From Phyto melanocephala (taxonomy: Eukaryota > Arthropoda > Insecta > Diptera > Rhinophoridae), in NCBI GenBank assembly GCA_941918925.1, contig OW799237.1, positions 113,936,515 through 114,000,514 of the forward strand: a DNA stretch of 64,000 nucleotides, in the 5' to 3' direction. The notes under the pieces were generated by a model. The model did not search any database. It worked only from the letters and a program-made list of their open reading frames with translations, and was not told the origin of the DNA. Made by a program: the position numbers and the translations under genes. Positions 11,401-23,880 of the stretch are shown piece by piece; position 1 is the stretch's first letter; the number at the start of each line of letters is the position of its first letter.

Positions 11401-12807
11401 TTTTATTTTAATACAAATATTCCAACTGCGGTAGGATGGTTTTATGAGATCTAAGTAAAATCGTTTACCGATTATAGCCGAAATTAGCAGAAAATATCGC
11501 TGGAACATGAAAAGTTTTTTTAAATACCCACACCGTATGCGCCTATACTATGACGGCGACGTTACAGTATGGGTACAAATTATTTATTTTATTCATAAAT
11601 TCACTTTTTTATCAATTATTATAAATTAAAGGTTGAACCCTGTCTCGAATCTTGGCAGAGGCGCAAAAATTTTCATGGCGCTGTTAGGATTTTTTATCAA
11701 GAGGCATCAACCGTACTCCCAACAAACCTACTCAAAAATAAAACAAAAACCTTCTACATAATATTCCAACTCACAGCAACATAGCAAGGATTTGTACCAC
11801 TACACAATCAAATGTAGAAAAGTTTTTTTTAATCTACAAAAGGTGTCAGATTTATCATATGATGATGATGATGCTTCCAAGAGAAGTAACCACAGAAAAA
11901 AAATAACTTAAAGATTCAAATGTTAGATACTAAGCCCTTTTAAACTTTTTGCTTTTTTGGCGCTCTGTATAGATGTTAATTATAGAAACGACATTTAATA
12001 CATGATTCAAATTTAGATATACGAGTTAGATGAAGTACTGAAGCAATACTTTTAATTCAGAAAAGTTTAAAATTATTTTAGAGAATTGTAAGAAATTGTA
12101 ATGAATAATAAAAAGTTGTAGTGAATACGAAAGACCAAATACAGAATTATTTATATCACTCAACTAGTGCACTATGACAAGAAGTACTACTCCCTCCGGA
12201 AAGTTGGAAAGGTCAGCACGAAAAGTTCTATATTTACTTTAAACCCATACATAAATAATGATAACGTTATACGAGCTAACGGTAGACTTGCTAACTCGAC
12301 TCTTTCCTTAGTGAACAGCACCTAATCGTTCGTCCCATAAATTCAACATTTTGTAAACTACTGATCGATTTTACTCATAACCTTCTCTTGCATGCCGAGA
12401 TTAATTTGGTGTTAAGGGACATAAGGGCAGAATATTATATTTCGCGGCTAAGATCAGCCATTCGATTTTTCATTAGAAAATTCTTCAAGTACAGTGTATT
12501 CTTTGGCTTCGACAATGGCTTCTGACAGTGAAGAACAAAATAATATACGTGAATCGGCGTTTTTAAAGTTAACGGATTCCAGCCATTTAATTTATATCTA
12601 TAAGTGGTTTTGGTTTATAAATATACAGTTATAAGTCCACAGCGTCATCTATAGGATACAACATAAAGTAAAAACATAATCTTGAATTGCTCGAATCAAT
12701 GATACAAATTTCGCCTAACAGCTTATGCGGTTTTTATATATTTATATAGAATATAAATAGATTTAGAAAACTATAATCGCTAAAGTCTTTGAATGATTTA
12801 GTTTGAT
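8473..12807. other. AT-rich non-coding stretch
   Basis: Contains simple repeats (ATGT units at 8911-8938; GATGATGATGATG at 11860) and long A or T runs. No gene, domain or element end was recognised in 4.3 kb. Confidence 0.5.
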
Positions 12808-12866
12808 AACAAGTAAAAGTATTATATTCGGTTATGCCGAATCTGGTAAAAACCTTCACCATCATT
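12808..12866 (+). repeat. Repeat family A, 5' end only
   Basis: AACAAGTAAAAGTATTATAT, then TCGGTTATGCCGAATC and ACCTTCACC match the family's first 60 bp. The body is not recognisable after this. Confidence 0.6.
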
Positions 12867-13085
12867 TACATGAATTGAATTGAACTTTTATGTAGTTAAC
12901 TGTATTCACATTTTGTTTCGGACGACATCTTGGTTTTTACACTTTTTCTTAGTCTACTGTATTCTATCCGTCAAGACCTTTCACCCATCCATCTATCTTG
13001 TATTAAAAGATTTTTGTATTCCATTGGTCAAGCCTTTTAATTTGATACTCATACTAAAACAAAACAAAAATATGACCCATATATT

Positions 13086-13106
13086 AAGGGTGTCTCAGTA
13101 AGAATG
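13086..13106 (+). repeat. Possible solo mariner-type terminal repeat
   Basis: AAGGGTGTCTCAGTAAGAAT followed by G is found exactly, inverted, at 60020-60040. The GGGTGTCTCA start resembles the GGGTGTCCCA end of the mariner-like element at 49.6 kb. Confidence 0.4.
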
Positions 13107-13716
13107 AACTTTTAAATTTTAAACTGAAGCAGGTATTTTTCGATATATTGATTTTGTAATTTTTTTTTTACTGGATTGCAAAGAAAATATTTTTAAATGT
13201 TTGTGATGACAGGCCTTTACTCGAGATTTCACAAAAGGAAAAATAAAACAAGCATGATCTTGATAGCTAATCGACATTTGCAATTCTTGATATAATTTAT
13301 TCCTCATTTTTGCAATGTATTATTATTTTATACGCGGTGTTGCAGGTGGCTCAGTCTTGCTAAATCCACATTTCATTTAGATCCATGCTGTCTAGTTGAG
13401 GCTAAAACAGCTCCATTATTATGTTTCTGAAGAGAATTTTCTTTATAATTTCGAACTTTTTTTAAATAAGTAAGGCTCAATTACGCCGCCTCTTCAAGGT
13501 TCGTACTACATAGTTGTTCGTTGTGGGTGCATTTGTTTCTCATGAATTTGCGTGGGAACTTTCTGGGCACCAAATTCAGAAAATCATTCAGATGGAGAAA
13601 AAAAATAAGCATTGACTTAAATTTTCTCCATTACCCATTGAACAAATTACCGATGGTTCCATTGTCTGCTGGTTTGAGCTCTGTTAATTAAGCTAAATTA
13701 TGTACGCAAAAAGGTG

Positions 13717-13851
13717 CAGGGGGCAAATTACGGCATTCAAACGTGATCGAAATTTTAAAATTCTTATTAGAATCTCTATACCTAAAACACATTGAACTCG
13801 ATCGTTCAAGTCAAATTTCGATAGTGATCGAATGCCGTAATTTGACCCCAG
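13717..13851. mobile_element. Palindromic MITE family B, copy 2
   Basis: CAGGGGGCAAATTACGGCAT at the left; CGAATGCCGTAATTTGACCC then CAG at the right. The centre TTAGAATCTCTATACC matches the other copies in inverted orientation. Confidence 0.85.
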
Positions 13852-14529
13852 GTCTTTTGTTAAAATTGGCTGCGTATTCACGAAATTTTAAGTTGTTGAA
13901 AATAATGCCAAATCGATAAGTACACTGACGCACAGGAGTAATTACTGACAAAGTTTCATGAAATTTGTGCACTTTATCGATTTTTAAAATATTTTGTATA
14001 AAGGTCTCACAATTCTGAATTATTGTTCTTTCGCAAAGCATTATATTTATTTTAATCGGAATAAACATATCTGACAGCTGGAAATTTTCAAAGTTGCTAC
14101 TTGAACCAAAAAAAAAAAAAAATTACACTCAATTTAAAAACTGCATTCTTACCAATTGTACGCCATTTTGTATTAGCGGCCTTTAAGGATTTATATAAAT
14201 TATAATATTTTGTATTTAACTAGTCAAGTGCTTTGATTTGAATTGCATATTGATCCGCTCACTTGCCTGGTAATATCAATTTACGAAGAATTTGTATTTT
14301 TCAGTTTATATCTTAGTCGGTTCTACGCCGATTTGTTAGTTTTGCTCAAGAATAGTTTTGGAGCCATAGTTCTTGTATTTGGTGTCTTATCTATATTTAT
14401 TAATTAATAATTAAAAGCTTAAAGAACTTGATATATTCAAGAAATTTTCCATTTAGAGACAGACCGACTTTTACATAATTTTTTACGAATAAACGACGAG
14501 AAATAGCGAAAAATGTTAATTTTTCTATT

Positions 14530-14815
14530 AAAAATTTGGAAAAGAAAACAGGCAGCCGTGTTTTTTTCTGATATCTCAGTAGCAATTTTTTCGGAAATAT
14601 TTTCAAATAACCAATACCGCATACAGGTCAGTGCAACAACTAGGGGCTTCAAGTTGTTGATTTCAACCAAGACATGGACAGACGGATATCGTTAAAGCGA
14701 CTAAAAGTTTTCAGAAAATAAATACTTAATGGTATGAAAAATGACAATTGTAGAAATTACTATATATTTATACCATATTTTTACCATTGGCATCATTGGT
14801 AAAGGGCAAAATAAG
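14530..14815 (+). repeat. Repeat family A, diverged 3' part
   Basis: Aligns by eye with CAGCCGTG, GATATCTCAG, TTGATTTCAACCAAGACA, GGACAGACGG, TTCAGAAAATAAATACTTAA, AATTGTAGAAATTAC and the end GGTAAAGGGCA. An older copy than those at 4.2 and 36.4 kb. Confidence 0.65.
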
Positions 14816-15006
14816 CAGAAGAGTTATTATTCATTCAATGATAAATCAAACGTATTTTCTTGAAAAAAAAAAAAATATAAAAAAGTCAGGTTGGAAGCAG
14901 CAATAATTCAGCATATAGAAATTAAACAAAAAATATTAAAAAATTAAAATCAAATTGAATTTACTAAAGGAATACTTATGTACAAGAAACTCTATAATTA
15001 ACTTAC

Positions 15007-15067
15007 CTTTTGGAGGTGATGAATGATAATAGAGACCTTGAAATCTGCGCCTACGTTTCGGTGGCAT
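15007..15067 (-). CDS. Possible first coding exon of an unidentified gene
   Basis: An ATG in a good fly start context (AACATG) opens MPPKRRRRFQGLYYHSSPPK and runs straight into a consensus donor GTAAGTTA at 15006-15001. The 61-nt exon ends in phase 1. The GC-rich, codon-like content stands out from the surrounding 70-80% AT. The peptide is very basic at its N-terminus, as in a nuclear protein, but I do not recognise it and found no convincing next exon between 15000 and 1. It could equally be a fortunate short ORF. Confidence 0.35.
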
Positions 15068-16803
15068 GTTAATGTTTTTGTTGACTTTATTTCTTTGTGT
15101 GTTATTAATTAATTGTTAATTATTAGTATTAATTAACTAAAAAGACAACAATTTATATTTTTTAATATAATGACCAATTTAGGATAATTCATCGGAAAAT
15201 CCCTGGAAACTAACAAACTATATTAAATAAACTTTCTAAAATTTTTTTCAACATTTAGTTAGTCTGACATTTTTCAATATTTTCATTTAAACACGAAATC
15301 ATGTTTTAGTATAATTTATCACTTTTGCTAAAAACTCAAAAAAAGAATTCACTTAAAAAAAAATTTTTTTAAATACGAGTTATTTCTGCCCATTAAAAAC
15401 TTATATATTTATGAAATGTTTAAAACTATGTTCAAATTATCACACATTTATTCATTTGCTTGTATTTCACCATAATAAATTTGCTCACAAATTTACCATA
15501 AAACACACACACGCACACATTGATAAAACATACATGTGAGAGGGGAAGAATGAAAGGAACTGGAGACAATTTATAGTTATTATTTCACCTTAACCAACAC
15601 GTAACACATTTTATTAAGTTTTTCTATTTATTTTAATTTCTAGCGAACTGTAGGCATAGATAGTTAGAAACAAAATGTAATTTGCATTTTAGTCTTCAAT
15701 ATGAACTTCCGTTGAGTTCGAAAATTAACGAAAATTAAATTAAACATTCGAAAATAAAATAAAAACAAAAAACAACACTCGTGTCTATCATGCTCCTTAC
15801 CTAAGCAGTGTAGGACATTGTGTCATTTTCTGGTCATTTGTGTTCGAAAATAAGTGCTCATACATTAAAAAAAAATTAATTGTATAAAAAGCAAAAAGAC
15901 ACAAAAGTAAACATGTTGTTAAACTCTCATTGAACTAAATAAAGTCTCTTTAATAATTTTGATGTAAATATGTAGTAGAATTAATAAGAATATTTATTCC
16001 TTTTTTTGGACTTGTTTTCTCTCTCTTTTTTTCTAAACTTTGAGTTGATAAATTAAAGTTTTTACCTTTTTCCTTACTTGAGTTTATTTTAGTCCTCATT
16101 CGTTATAGCATGTTGCATTTGTAATGAGCTTTAATGATACACACATGATACAACACATACCCATACATGCTTGCTTGCTAGAGAGACACTAATCTATCAG
16201 TCAAACCAAAAGGGGCATTGAATGAAATTGCAAAAATAGAATATTTATGTATAAATGAGAAAATTTCCGTAAAGCGGGCCTTTTTTTTTATAAGCCAACT
16301 TGTCAATCACAATAATAACATTAAACTTTTCACCCGCCATTTGTACGTACGTTTGGTAGGGTTTGACATACTTTTTCTTTTTCATAAAAGTGTGCGCTCA
16401 GGATAATTGTAGTGCATGTATATGGACACGTACTACATTCATTTACATCGACCCGGTATGAGTATGTTTTTATGCTTCTTATTTTTTATTTGAAAACTAA
16501 ATTACTGTTATCAGTAAAATAAACTAGAAAACCATAAACTGACTGATGCCATATTATTAGTTATTTACGTTTTAGTATCAAAACATGCAACTTCATGTTC
16601 TATGCGAAATCTACTTAATGAAACAACAACGAAAATTAAGGAAAAATAACCTAAATTTCTATAAAAAAAAAAAACAAAATCTTTTTATTACATTTAAAAA
16701 AAAACATATAGGGAATATTACATCGGACAATTATCTCTAAATATAACATACCCGGCTAAACTTCAGACAGTGTCCCAACAGGCAAAAAGTTAATATAAAC
16801 TAA
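15068..16803. other. AT-rich stretch upstream of the possible start exon
   Basis: If the exon at 15007-15067 is real, this holds its 5' UTR and promoter on the minus strand. I see no convincing TATA/Inr pair and no repeat shared with the rest of the window. Confidence 0.35.
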
Positions 16804-16855
16804 AACAAGTAAAATTGCTATATTCGGCCCTGCCGAATCTTGAGCTCAAGTTTCT
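16804..16855 (+). repeat. Repeat family A, 5' end only
   Basis: AAACAAGTAAAATTGCTATA then TTCGGCCCTGCCGAATCTT match the family start. The homology stops at GAGCTC. Confidence 0.6.
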
Positions 16856-17329
16856 ATCTGTAAAAATATGAAATGAAACAGCAAAAGGTATGGTGGCACC
16901 ATATGACATGACACACGAAAACTTTTCATTTAACATATTAACACAACGAGAATTGAGGCCCTGATATTTAATTTAATTCACTATCATGTACATATGTAGG
17001 CCAGATACGCCATATTGCTTTCGTATTTCCAACATTGCTTTTTTATTGGAATAATTGTTTAAATTTTTTTTCTTTGCGTCGGTGTTGTTGACGCAGCCGG
17101 TTATGCGACATCCTGACTACGTCGCTTAGCTGTCGCCTAGAAGAGTGTGGAACAATTTGAAATGCTGTCAGGTCTAAGCGTCCAAACAGCCGTTTTGCTA
17201 AGAATATCGCGTATGTAGCTGAATATGTCTCCAAAGACTCTGGGATATTGACCAGAGGCCATACCGTGAAATAAAGCATTAATCCATGGACTTTACAAAG
17301 CCATGGTCAAGAAATTTCTTCTACCTTAA

Positions 17330-17665
17330 CTCGACGGACTTGAAACACGATAACAGGTGGTTCTGACAAAATGGAGCAATGGTTCATGCTGCACGATCTA
17401 CAGCCGAAATTATTAGGGCAGCATTTTTGAGTCTCCTTATTTTTCATTTTAGTGGTTTGCACTAACCGGCAAAGTCACTCATTTGAACTGTTCTCAACAT
17501 CTTTTTGGAGGATTTAATAAAGGCACTAGTCTATGTTAACAAGACTCAGACTCTTGAAATTCACAAAGACACAACTCCGTTAGGAGTGCATGAATTTATC
17601 TCCAGATTTTGGCAAGAGTGCTGGAAACTGCCAAAACCACGGTATTGTTATCAATCTTAGTGCCG
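17330..17665 (+). pseudogene. Mariner-like transposase C-terminal relic
   Basis: Plus-strand text reads NRWF-QNGAMVHAARSTAEII, then ALVYVNKTQTLEIHK, and in another frame RFWQECWKLPK. These align with the mariner catalytic pattern WFQQDGA..HTA......L and the C-terminal K..VYVNKP.TLE....I. The third Asp block is destroyed and frames change. Related debris may extend left to about 17040. Confidence 0.6.
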
Positions 17666-17929
17666 GCCTTTGAGAAGATACCATTTTTTTATACATAATG
17701 AAAAACTACAAATACAAAAATAACGTTTCTTGATTAAAAAATTACAATCAAAGAACATCGGGTTAAAACTTTTGCTTCACCTTGTATTGCTTATAGACGA
17801 AATTTAAATTTACTGGTACAATTCAGATGAAATTGTAAATGAAGTTTCTACAGACTTAGATGTGTATGTCATTTAGTTATACTCTAATCACACTCTTAAC
17901 GGATTAGCTAGAAAAAATTCCTGGAATAC

Positions 17930-18380
17930 TAGTTGGTACTTTTATAACCAACTTTTTTTTATATAACTAAAAGATATTTTAATTTTAAATCATGTTTAAA
18001 CCTAAAATTTTCACAAGTACCAAAAGGTACTTTTTTACATTTTTAAGGTACCTTTTATCCCTCATAAATGAACATATATGTCTATAATTTTGAAATTTGT
18101 AGCTGTTGATCCAAAAGCGACTCATAAGGTACTTTTTCCCAATTTTGTGGTACATTTGATATTGGGTAAGTTTATGAATTTAAAAATCGGATCGAGGTTG
18201 AAACAGTGAACAAAATAGAGGCCACAAAATCCTTTTTTCAATTTTTTGGGACTTTTTATTTTGTCTGAGTTTATGAATCTACAATTTTGAAATAAGGGGC
18301 TGTTAATCTAAAATTAGTTTTCAAGTGATTAAGCAATCCAGAAGGTACCTCTCCTCATTTTAATTGTATATATTATATTT
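17930..18380. repeat. Degenerate tandem repeat, unit about 100 bp
   Basis: AAGGTACTTTTT or close variants recur at about 18026, 18047, 18127, 18240 and 18341. They alternate with TTTATGAATCTACAATTTTG-like and GCTGTTGATCCAAAA-like text. No coding. It could be an old satellite or part of a retroelement end. Confidence 0.5.
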
Positions 18381-18689
18381 CTAAATTTATAAGTAGTAGT
18401 TTTTAGCTAATATTTTTAATTTTAGCTAATCTTTTAAAAGGTCCTAATATACAAATTTTCAGTTTGATTTTTTTTATTGGGTTTTATTTTGCCAATATTA
18501 CGTTTGTTATTAACAACTCAAGTCCATAAAAATTGCTTTCAATCTTTATAATTTGCGTTTTAGCCAATAAATCAAAAATATAAACTATTTGTTTAGTATT
18601 TAACAAAAAAAAAACTGCAGTTTCTGACTTAAGGCCTTTATATTTGTTTCTTTTTTTATTTCCACAAGGAGCACAAAGCCGCAAAAATC

Positions 18690-19935
18690 AGGGACCGTAA
18701 CTGTTATGACTTTGATCGAAAAAGTGAAGAAAATAAAAGCTATTTTTTAACTTTCATTTCTTAAGGCAGAAATTTTATAATTTTACTATTTTACTCAAAA
18801 AATAAAATTTTGTTTTAACTTTTGATTTTTTAAGGCAAAAATAAAAGTCTTGAATTAAGTATTGCATAGTAATGCGCTAGTTTATTGCCTCCAATTTATA
18901 GGTAATAATAATTGATGTATATTATACTATACACAGGCGCCTTAATTGTCAATTTATAATATTATCGCAATTAAAGGCCTTATTGAGCTCAATTTGCCAT
19001 ACTAAAAATAATTTTTAAATTGAGCAATATATACTTAATTGTTTCACTTATTGTCTAAAACTCGAAATACAACTCTTGAGAAGTATGTTCAGTGAGAAGA
19101 AAATTCTATAGGTGGCATTTCTAATGTCAAACAAATAAATATACAAAAAATAAAAATTAAGAAAATGAAAATTTTTTGAAGAAAATTTTAAAAAAATTTT
19201 TGAATAAATTCAAATACATACATATAACTATATATGTATATGTATAAATATAATTGTAAATATATTTTATCCACAGGAAAAACACTAAAAAGAAGGCATT
19301 ATTTGATTTGGTATAAATACATCGTATTTTACAGCTATCAAATGCTAATGGATTAAGATAAATTGAGTATGTCTGAACACTTATTTTAATTGCTCAATCA
19401 ACACTAAATTGAAACAATTAATAATATCTGTCTGAAAAGGGTATTACAGAAGTCTACAAATTGTTATTATTATATTTGTTCAGCTGTGTATTTTTACTAT
19501 CAAAATTGATTCTAAGTTTTCTTCAGATAAATTATATCTCAAATCCCCCAAAATCAATTTGAGTGCTGAAAATTACTTTTCTACACTGACTTGAGTTTGT
19601 GCAGCCATGGTAGAGTAAATTTTTTACTATCCCAATATTCTAGTAAATCATCTGCAACATCTAAGCGTTTTTCTTTGTAATTGCCGATTTCAAAATATGC
19701 TTGTCGAATGGTACCATCAGTTATTACATCGTCGTCATCCGAGGAGGAGTAATTGAGTTCCATATCCTTCAATCCGTTCCTTAAAAATATTTAATTCATG
19801 ACTTTTTTTTTGCCTCAAAATATTAAAAGCTAAAAAATAACTTTTATTTTTTAAGTAAAAAGTAAAAAAATAAAAGTCAAAATTAAAAGTTATTTTTTCC
19901 GACTTTTATCAAAAAAGGCACAAATTTTAAAGTCA
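18690..19935 (-). pseudogene. Decayed element with hAT-like fragment
   Basis: The minus frame at 19772-19581 reads MELNYSSSDDDDVITDG and then LEYWDSKKFTLPWLHKL, similar to the linker and start of a hAT dimerisation domain (EYW....P.L..L), but the LSIP..S signature does not follow. A/T-rich flanks at 18700-18850 and 19800-19935 both contain AAAGTCATA/TATGACTTT and repeated AAAATAAAAG-type text in opposite orientation, suggesting a worn inverted-repeat element. Confidence 0.35.
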
Positions 19936-21683
19936 TACAAAAATTTGCATGTACATCACAAATGTATCATAATGATAAGAAGCAAAATTTTCTACGATCA
20001 TTTTTTATGTGTGCAGCACACTTCATCGTATGCAAGATGAGTAAGTTCGTTCCAGCATAGGCGGAATAATTGAGTTCGGGCTATAGTTTTCATGTGCCTG
20101 ACGGTCGTCTTCTTCTTTAATTAACTTGTGAGTTCGATCCAGCTTCGTTCACGCTTCCGTTTTTAACCACAGTGGCAGTTTTTAAATTATTCTTGGCCAG
20201 TATATTCTAAAAAACTTTCTTAGACATCTGTTAACAGAAACTTAAAGAGGTTTGAGACGTTTTTGCATTACTTAAAAAAATGAGTATTTATTCTTTTATT
20301 GTTATATTATTTTTAATTTATATTTTTTAATTTGCAATATTTTTGAAATTCAATCGAAAATTAATAATGTGAAAAAAGTTTTCGTTCGAAAGTATTTTTT
20401 CATTCCCATAACTGAATAAAGAATTGTTTAAAGTATTTATAATTAAGTGTTATTGACTCATTCAATATCGTTTTTTAAGGAATATTTATTTCTAAATATT
20501 TCAGTTTAATGTTTACGCTGACCTTTAGCTGTATACAATTTTGTCACATGCTTGTTACATACACATATGTATGTATGTTCAAGGTTAGTTGCTACAAAAC
20601 AGTACCAAGAAAAACCCCTTAATTAATAAGAAAAAAAGTTAAGGTCGGTCATGCCGCTCACTCTTATAACCCACACTGCAAAATTTAAAATATTATGGCC
20701 AAAATTTTAATATATTTTTAATGAACCGTTTGGGAGATTTTCAGAAGTATGAGTTATACTTGAGTAATGATATATTATTAATCAAGAGTCAAATAAAATA
20801 GTTGAGTTTTTTTTTTCATTAAATGGAAATTATTTTTTGTTTATTGGTTATGCTTAATAGTTTTAGCAGTTTCGAAAAGTCGTTTAAACTTAAAAATTTG
20901 GATATTTGTGTTCAATTTTACCCTTACGTCACGCCAACGAATATAACCAGGTCGAATTGTTGATTGAAACCCAGAGCCATAATGTCATTTCCATATGTAC
21001 TTTTGTAGGGCACAAACATAACAAGTAAGTGTATAAAACAAGGTTGTATCAAATTCAGTATATTTAAGAGCAATAAACATGTTAATAATTTTTAATCAAT
21101 AGAGACAATACAGGTCAGCTTAATGTTCGATGAACCCGCCTACTATTTGTAAATAGAATGAATAAAAGCACCACTAAAACCTGTTTTAATCTAAAATTTT
21201 TATCATAGACAATGTGTGTTCAATAATATAAGAATTCAGCGTAAATATGTAAATATTAGGCACAAACATACGAGCGTCAAACGCACAGAAATACGAGTGG
21301 CAACTATACATCATGGAGAGATCCGCATCTGAACAAAGAACCAGAATTTTATTATTTAAAACAGTCATCAATTATTTAAGCGCAAAGTGCATATCGTCGA
21401 TGTTTTAGCGTCAGAATGTCGCTCTGTGAAGCAATGATTCGTTACTTAGTTCACTGTCACTATTAATATAGCATTGTATGAGATTTGCCTTGAACTGCTA
21501 GACCACGTTTTTTTCGCATTGCAGAAAATATTAAAGTTGTAACGTGTTCATCGTCTACCAGAAGGCGTTCTCAGCTATGGTACATCACTATGGTACATTT
21601 GAAAAAACATTTACTGTTATTGCCATACAAGGTGCAGTTTGTGCAATTTGCGACGTCTAAGTTTGCAGTTTTAGTTTCAACAG

Positions 21684-22010
21684 TTGGCCAATAATAAAAT
21701 CAACTTTATTAAAAAACTTATTATGAGTGAAATAGCTTATTTTCATGTGAATGGTTTTGTTAAGTTGCAGAACTCGGTTTTTGAAAATCTAAGAACCATT
21801 CTCAACACCGATTGCTTCCCACTAATAAAACATTATGGTTTGGCATTACATTTGAATTTGTCATTGGGTCTTACTTCTTGGAAAATTGTTGACAGTCCTG
21901 TAAACGTAAGTAGAGAGCAGTATTGGCTTATAATAGATATTTTTACGTCATGCTTTAAAAAAACACACTTGAGATATAGTTTAAGCTGGACGGACCTACT
22001 GCCCTAAACA
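21684..22010 (+). pseudogene. Mariner-like transposase relic
   Basis: The open frame includes MSEIAYFHVNGFVKLQNSVF, matching the mariner stretch FSDEAHFHLxGYVNKQNCRIW around the first catalytic Asp; here Asp-Glu-Ala has become Glu-Ile-Ala, so the catalytic Asp is lost. It continues with SREQYWLIIDIFTS, in place of GERYREMITDFF. The frame is open by chance of decay; the protein cannot be active. The element may continue to about 22310, where TAGCTCACCCTGTA could be an end. Confidence 0.7.
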
Positions 22011-22329
22011 CAATTTTAAGTCTTCTTTTGGGGAATAAAGAATAATTTTCAAAAGTTCGGTATTTAGGTTTATTTGAAGGAGAGAGTTCAATAAATACAA
22101 TATAATACAAGCCCAGCTCCTTGAACTCATGGCCAACATTGTTGCAGAAATTTAAGCGCTGCAGCTAAAAAATTTTTAGAGATGTTATGGAAAATAATCT
22201 AAAATGAGCCCATCATTGCGATGCTAAAAACGGGGCTCATTTCAGTGACACTGTTTTATAAAGTGAAAAAATTCTTAAGCCCATAGTGACTTTTAGCTCA
22301 CCCTGTATGTTACAACAGGTGTTGTGAAT

Positions 22330-23820
22330 TGAACAGTTGTAAATTTTAAAATATGCCTTGTATGTATAAAAAAGTTTGTATATTAAAATTCATATTGTAC
22401 AACTACATCCTTGCGCTTATTTTATTAAAAAAGTATGTAACAGATTTTGCTCACTTGCAATCCAAAATATTAAGATCAAAGTAAAAGTCCTTTATAATTG
22501 TAACCCTCTAAATATCCTATTATTTGTTCAATATACAGACAGACTGAAAAAATTAGACTGTCAAAAATCATACAAATACGACTATAGTTGACCGATGATA
22601 TAAATAACTTAATATGCCCCCCAAACACGTTTCTTTTATTTAATTGAATATATTAACACATTCATAATCTCGTCATATTCATATTGACGAAACTAAAAAA
22701 CAAATAAATTGTTTTTTTTGACAAAATTTAGGTCAGTCATTTGAATACTCAAACCAAAAAGCAGCTAAAAATACCTGTACAAAAATGAATTACTTATGCG
22801 TGTGTCAGATGAAGAAGTAACTAGAAAACACTTCTGCTTAGAGAAATTCCCTTTTTATTTCAATCGCTCTTTACTCACACAGACAATAAAAGACACAATT
22901 AAAGACAATTTCATTCTAGACTAAAAAAGAGCCTTCGAATTAAATATAATTGTGTGTAGGGGGTTTCTTACTTACTGCTACAAAGGAAACATTACCTAAG
23001 TTAATATACAAATAAATTTCAAATACACCTTATAAGATGGGGTATTTCAAGCAATTTTTCGTTATTATAATACACATGTAATTTGTTAACCTAAATTCCT
23101 ACAAGAAATTGTGGAATGTGCAAATCAATATAAATAAAAATCAAATCAAAAATCAATCAAATAAAAATCAAATATCATTCGTTAAAAACGGTTGCTCCGA
23201 TTTCGCTATTTTTTTAATGTTTGCTATTACACAACTTAGGTTTTTACGGGAAGAAAAATTGATCACGCCCACTTTAAGTACACTTCTTTAATTTATCTAA
23301 AATCGGAGAACGGCTAGCTTCATAATAACAAAAGTTAAATTTTAACGGAACCCAGTTTGGCTTATTTTTTTTAATATTTGTTTGATCTTCTTCTACATAA
23401 ATTAAAATGAAATGATGTCAGTTGCTAAGTGCATCACCGGTAGAATGGTTATATCGATATTGCTAGTTTTTTTTTCTATGAAGCTTAAGAATAGTTCTGA
23501 TGCACATTTTAAAATTCTTATATTTTCAAGTAGGCGTGGCACCAACCATACAAAGTTAACAGTTTTTTCCGCTTATCCAGAGATAAGTCATCAAAATAAG
23601 TGTGATGTTGTATGATAAAAACTTGTATGGTGGAGCTTGAAATGAGTTATAAACCATTTGTAGGCGTGGCATTTTCAATATAAATAAAATATATTTTTAT
23701 TATGTTCTTTCCGACCTTATATTATGTAAATAAATTATTTCAAACAGGCTCAAGGTCAAGTCGCTACAATTTTCTTATTTTCTAATAAAACTCGTTAGTG
23801 TTTTATTAAGTAGGTATTTG
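22330..23820. other. AT-rich stretch with old dispersed-repeat text
   Basis: TAGGCGTGGCA occurs twice (about 23531 and 23661), and ATCACGCCCACTTTAAG at 23262 reads like its complement. This suggests an old repeat, but its limits cannot be drawn. No gene seen. Confidence 0.35.
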
Positions 23821-23823
23821 TAG

Positions 23824-23880
23824 AATTTATTTTTTCAATATTTCGAGCGCCCTCGGTGCTCTTTTTCAGGAAAACAAAAA
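23824..23880 (-). ncRNA. Degenerate hammerhead-like motif
   Basis: Minus strand: helix I strand TTTTTGTTTTC, CTGAAAA, A, helix II GAGC-A-CC / GG-C-GCTC with loop GAG, GAAA, TATT, then GAAAAAATAAA, which pairs with the first strand at 9 of 11 positions. The core differs from CTGANGA at the invariant G (A here), so catalysis is doubtful. The arrangement matches the motifs at 3.4, 3.9 and 62.6 kb. Confidence 0.42.

Noticed and set aside
13811..14068. 85-residue minus-strand ORF
   Set aside because: Its C-terminal end is encoded by the arm of a MITE, and no family similarity is seen in the rest.
21684..22007. 107-residue plus-strand ORF as a host gene
   Set aside because: Its text aligns with a mariner transposase including the lost first Asp; it is a decayed transposase frame.
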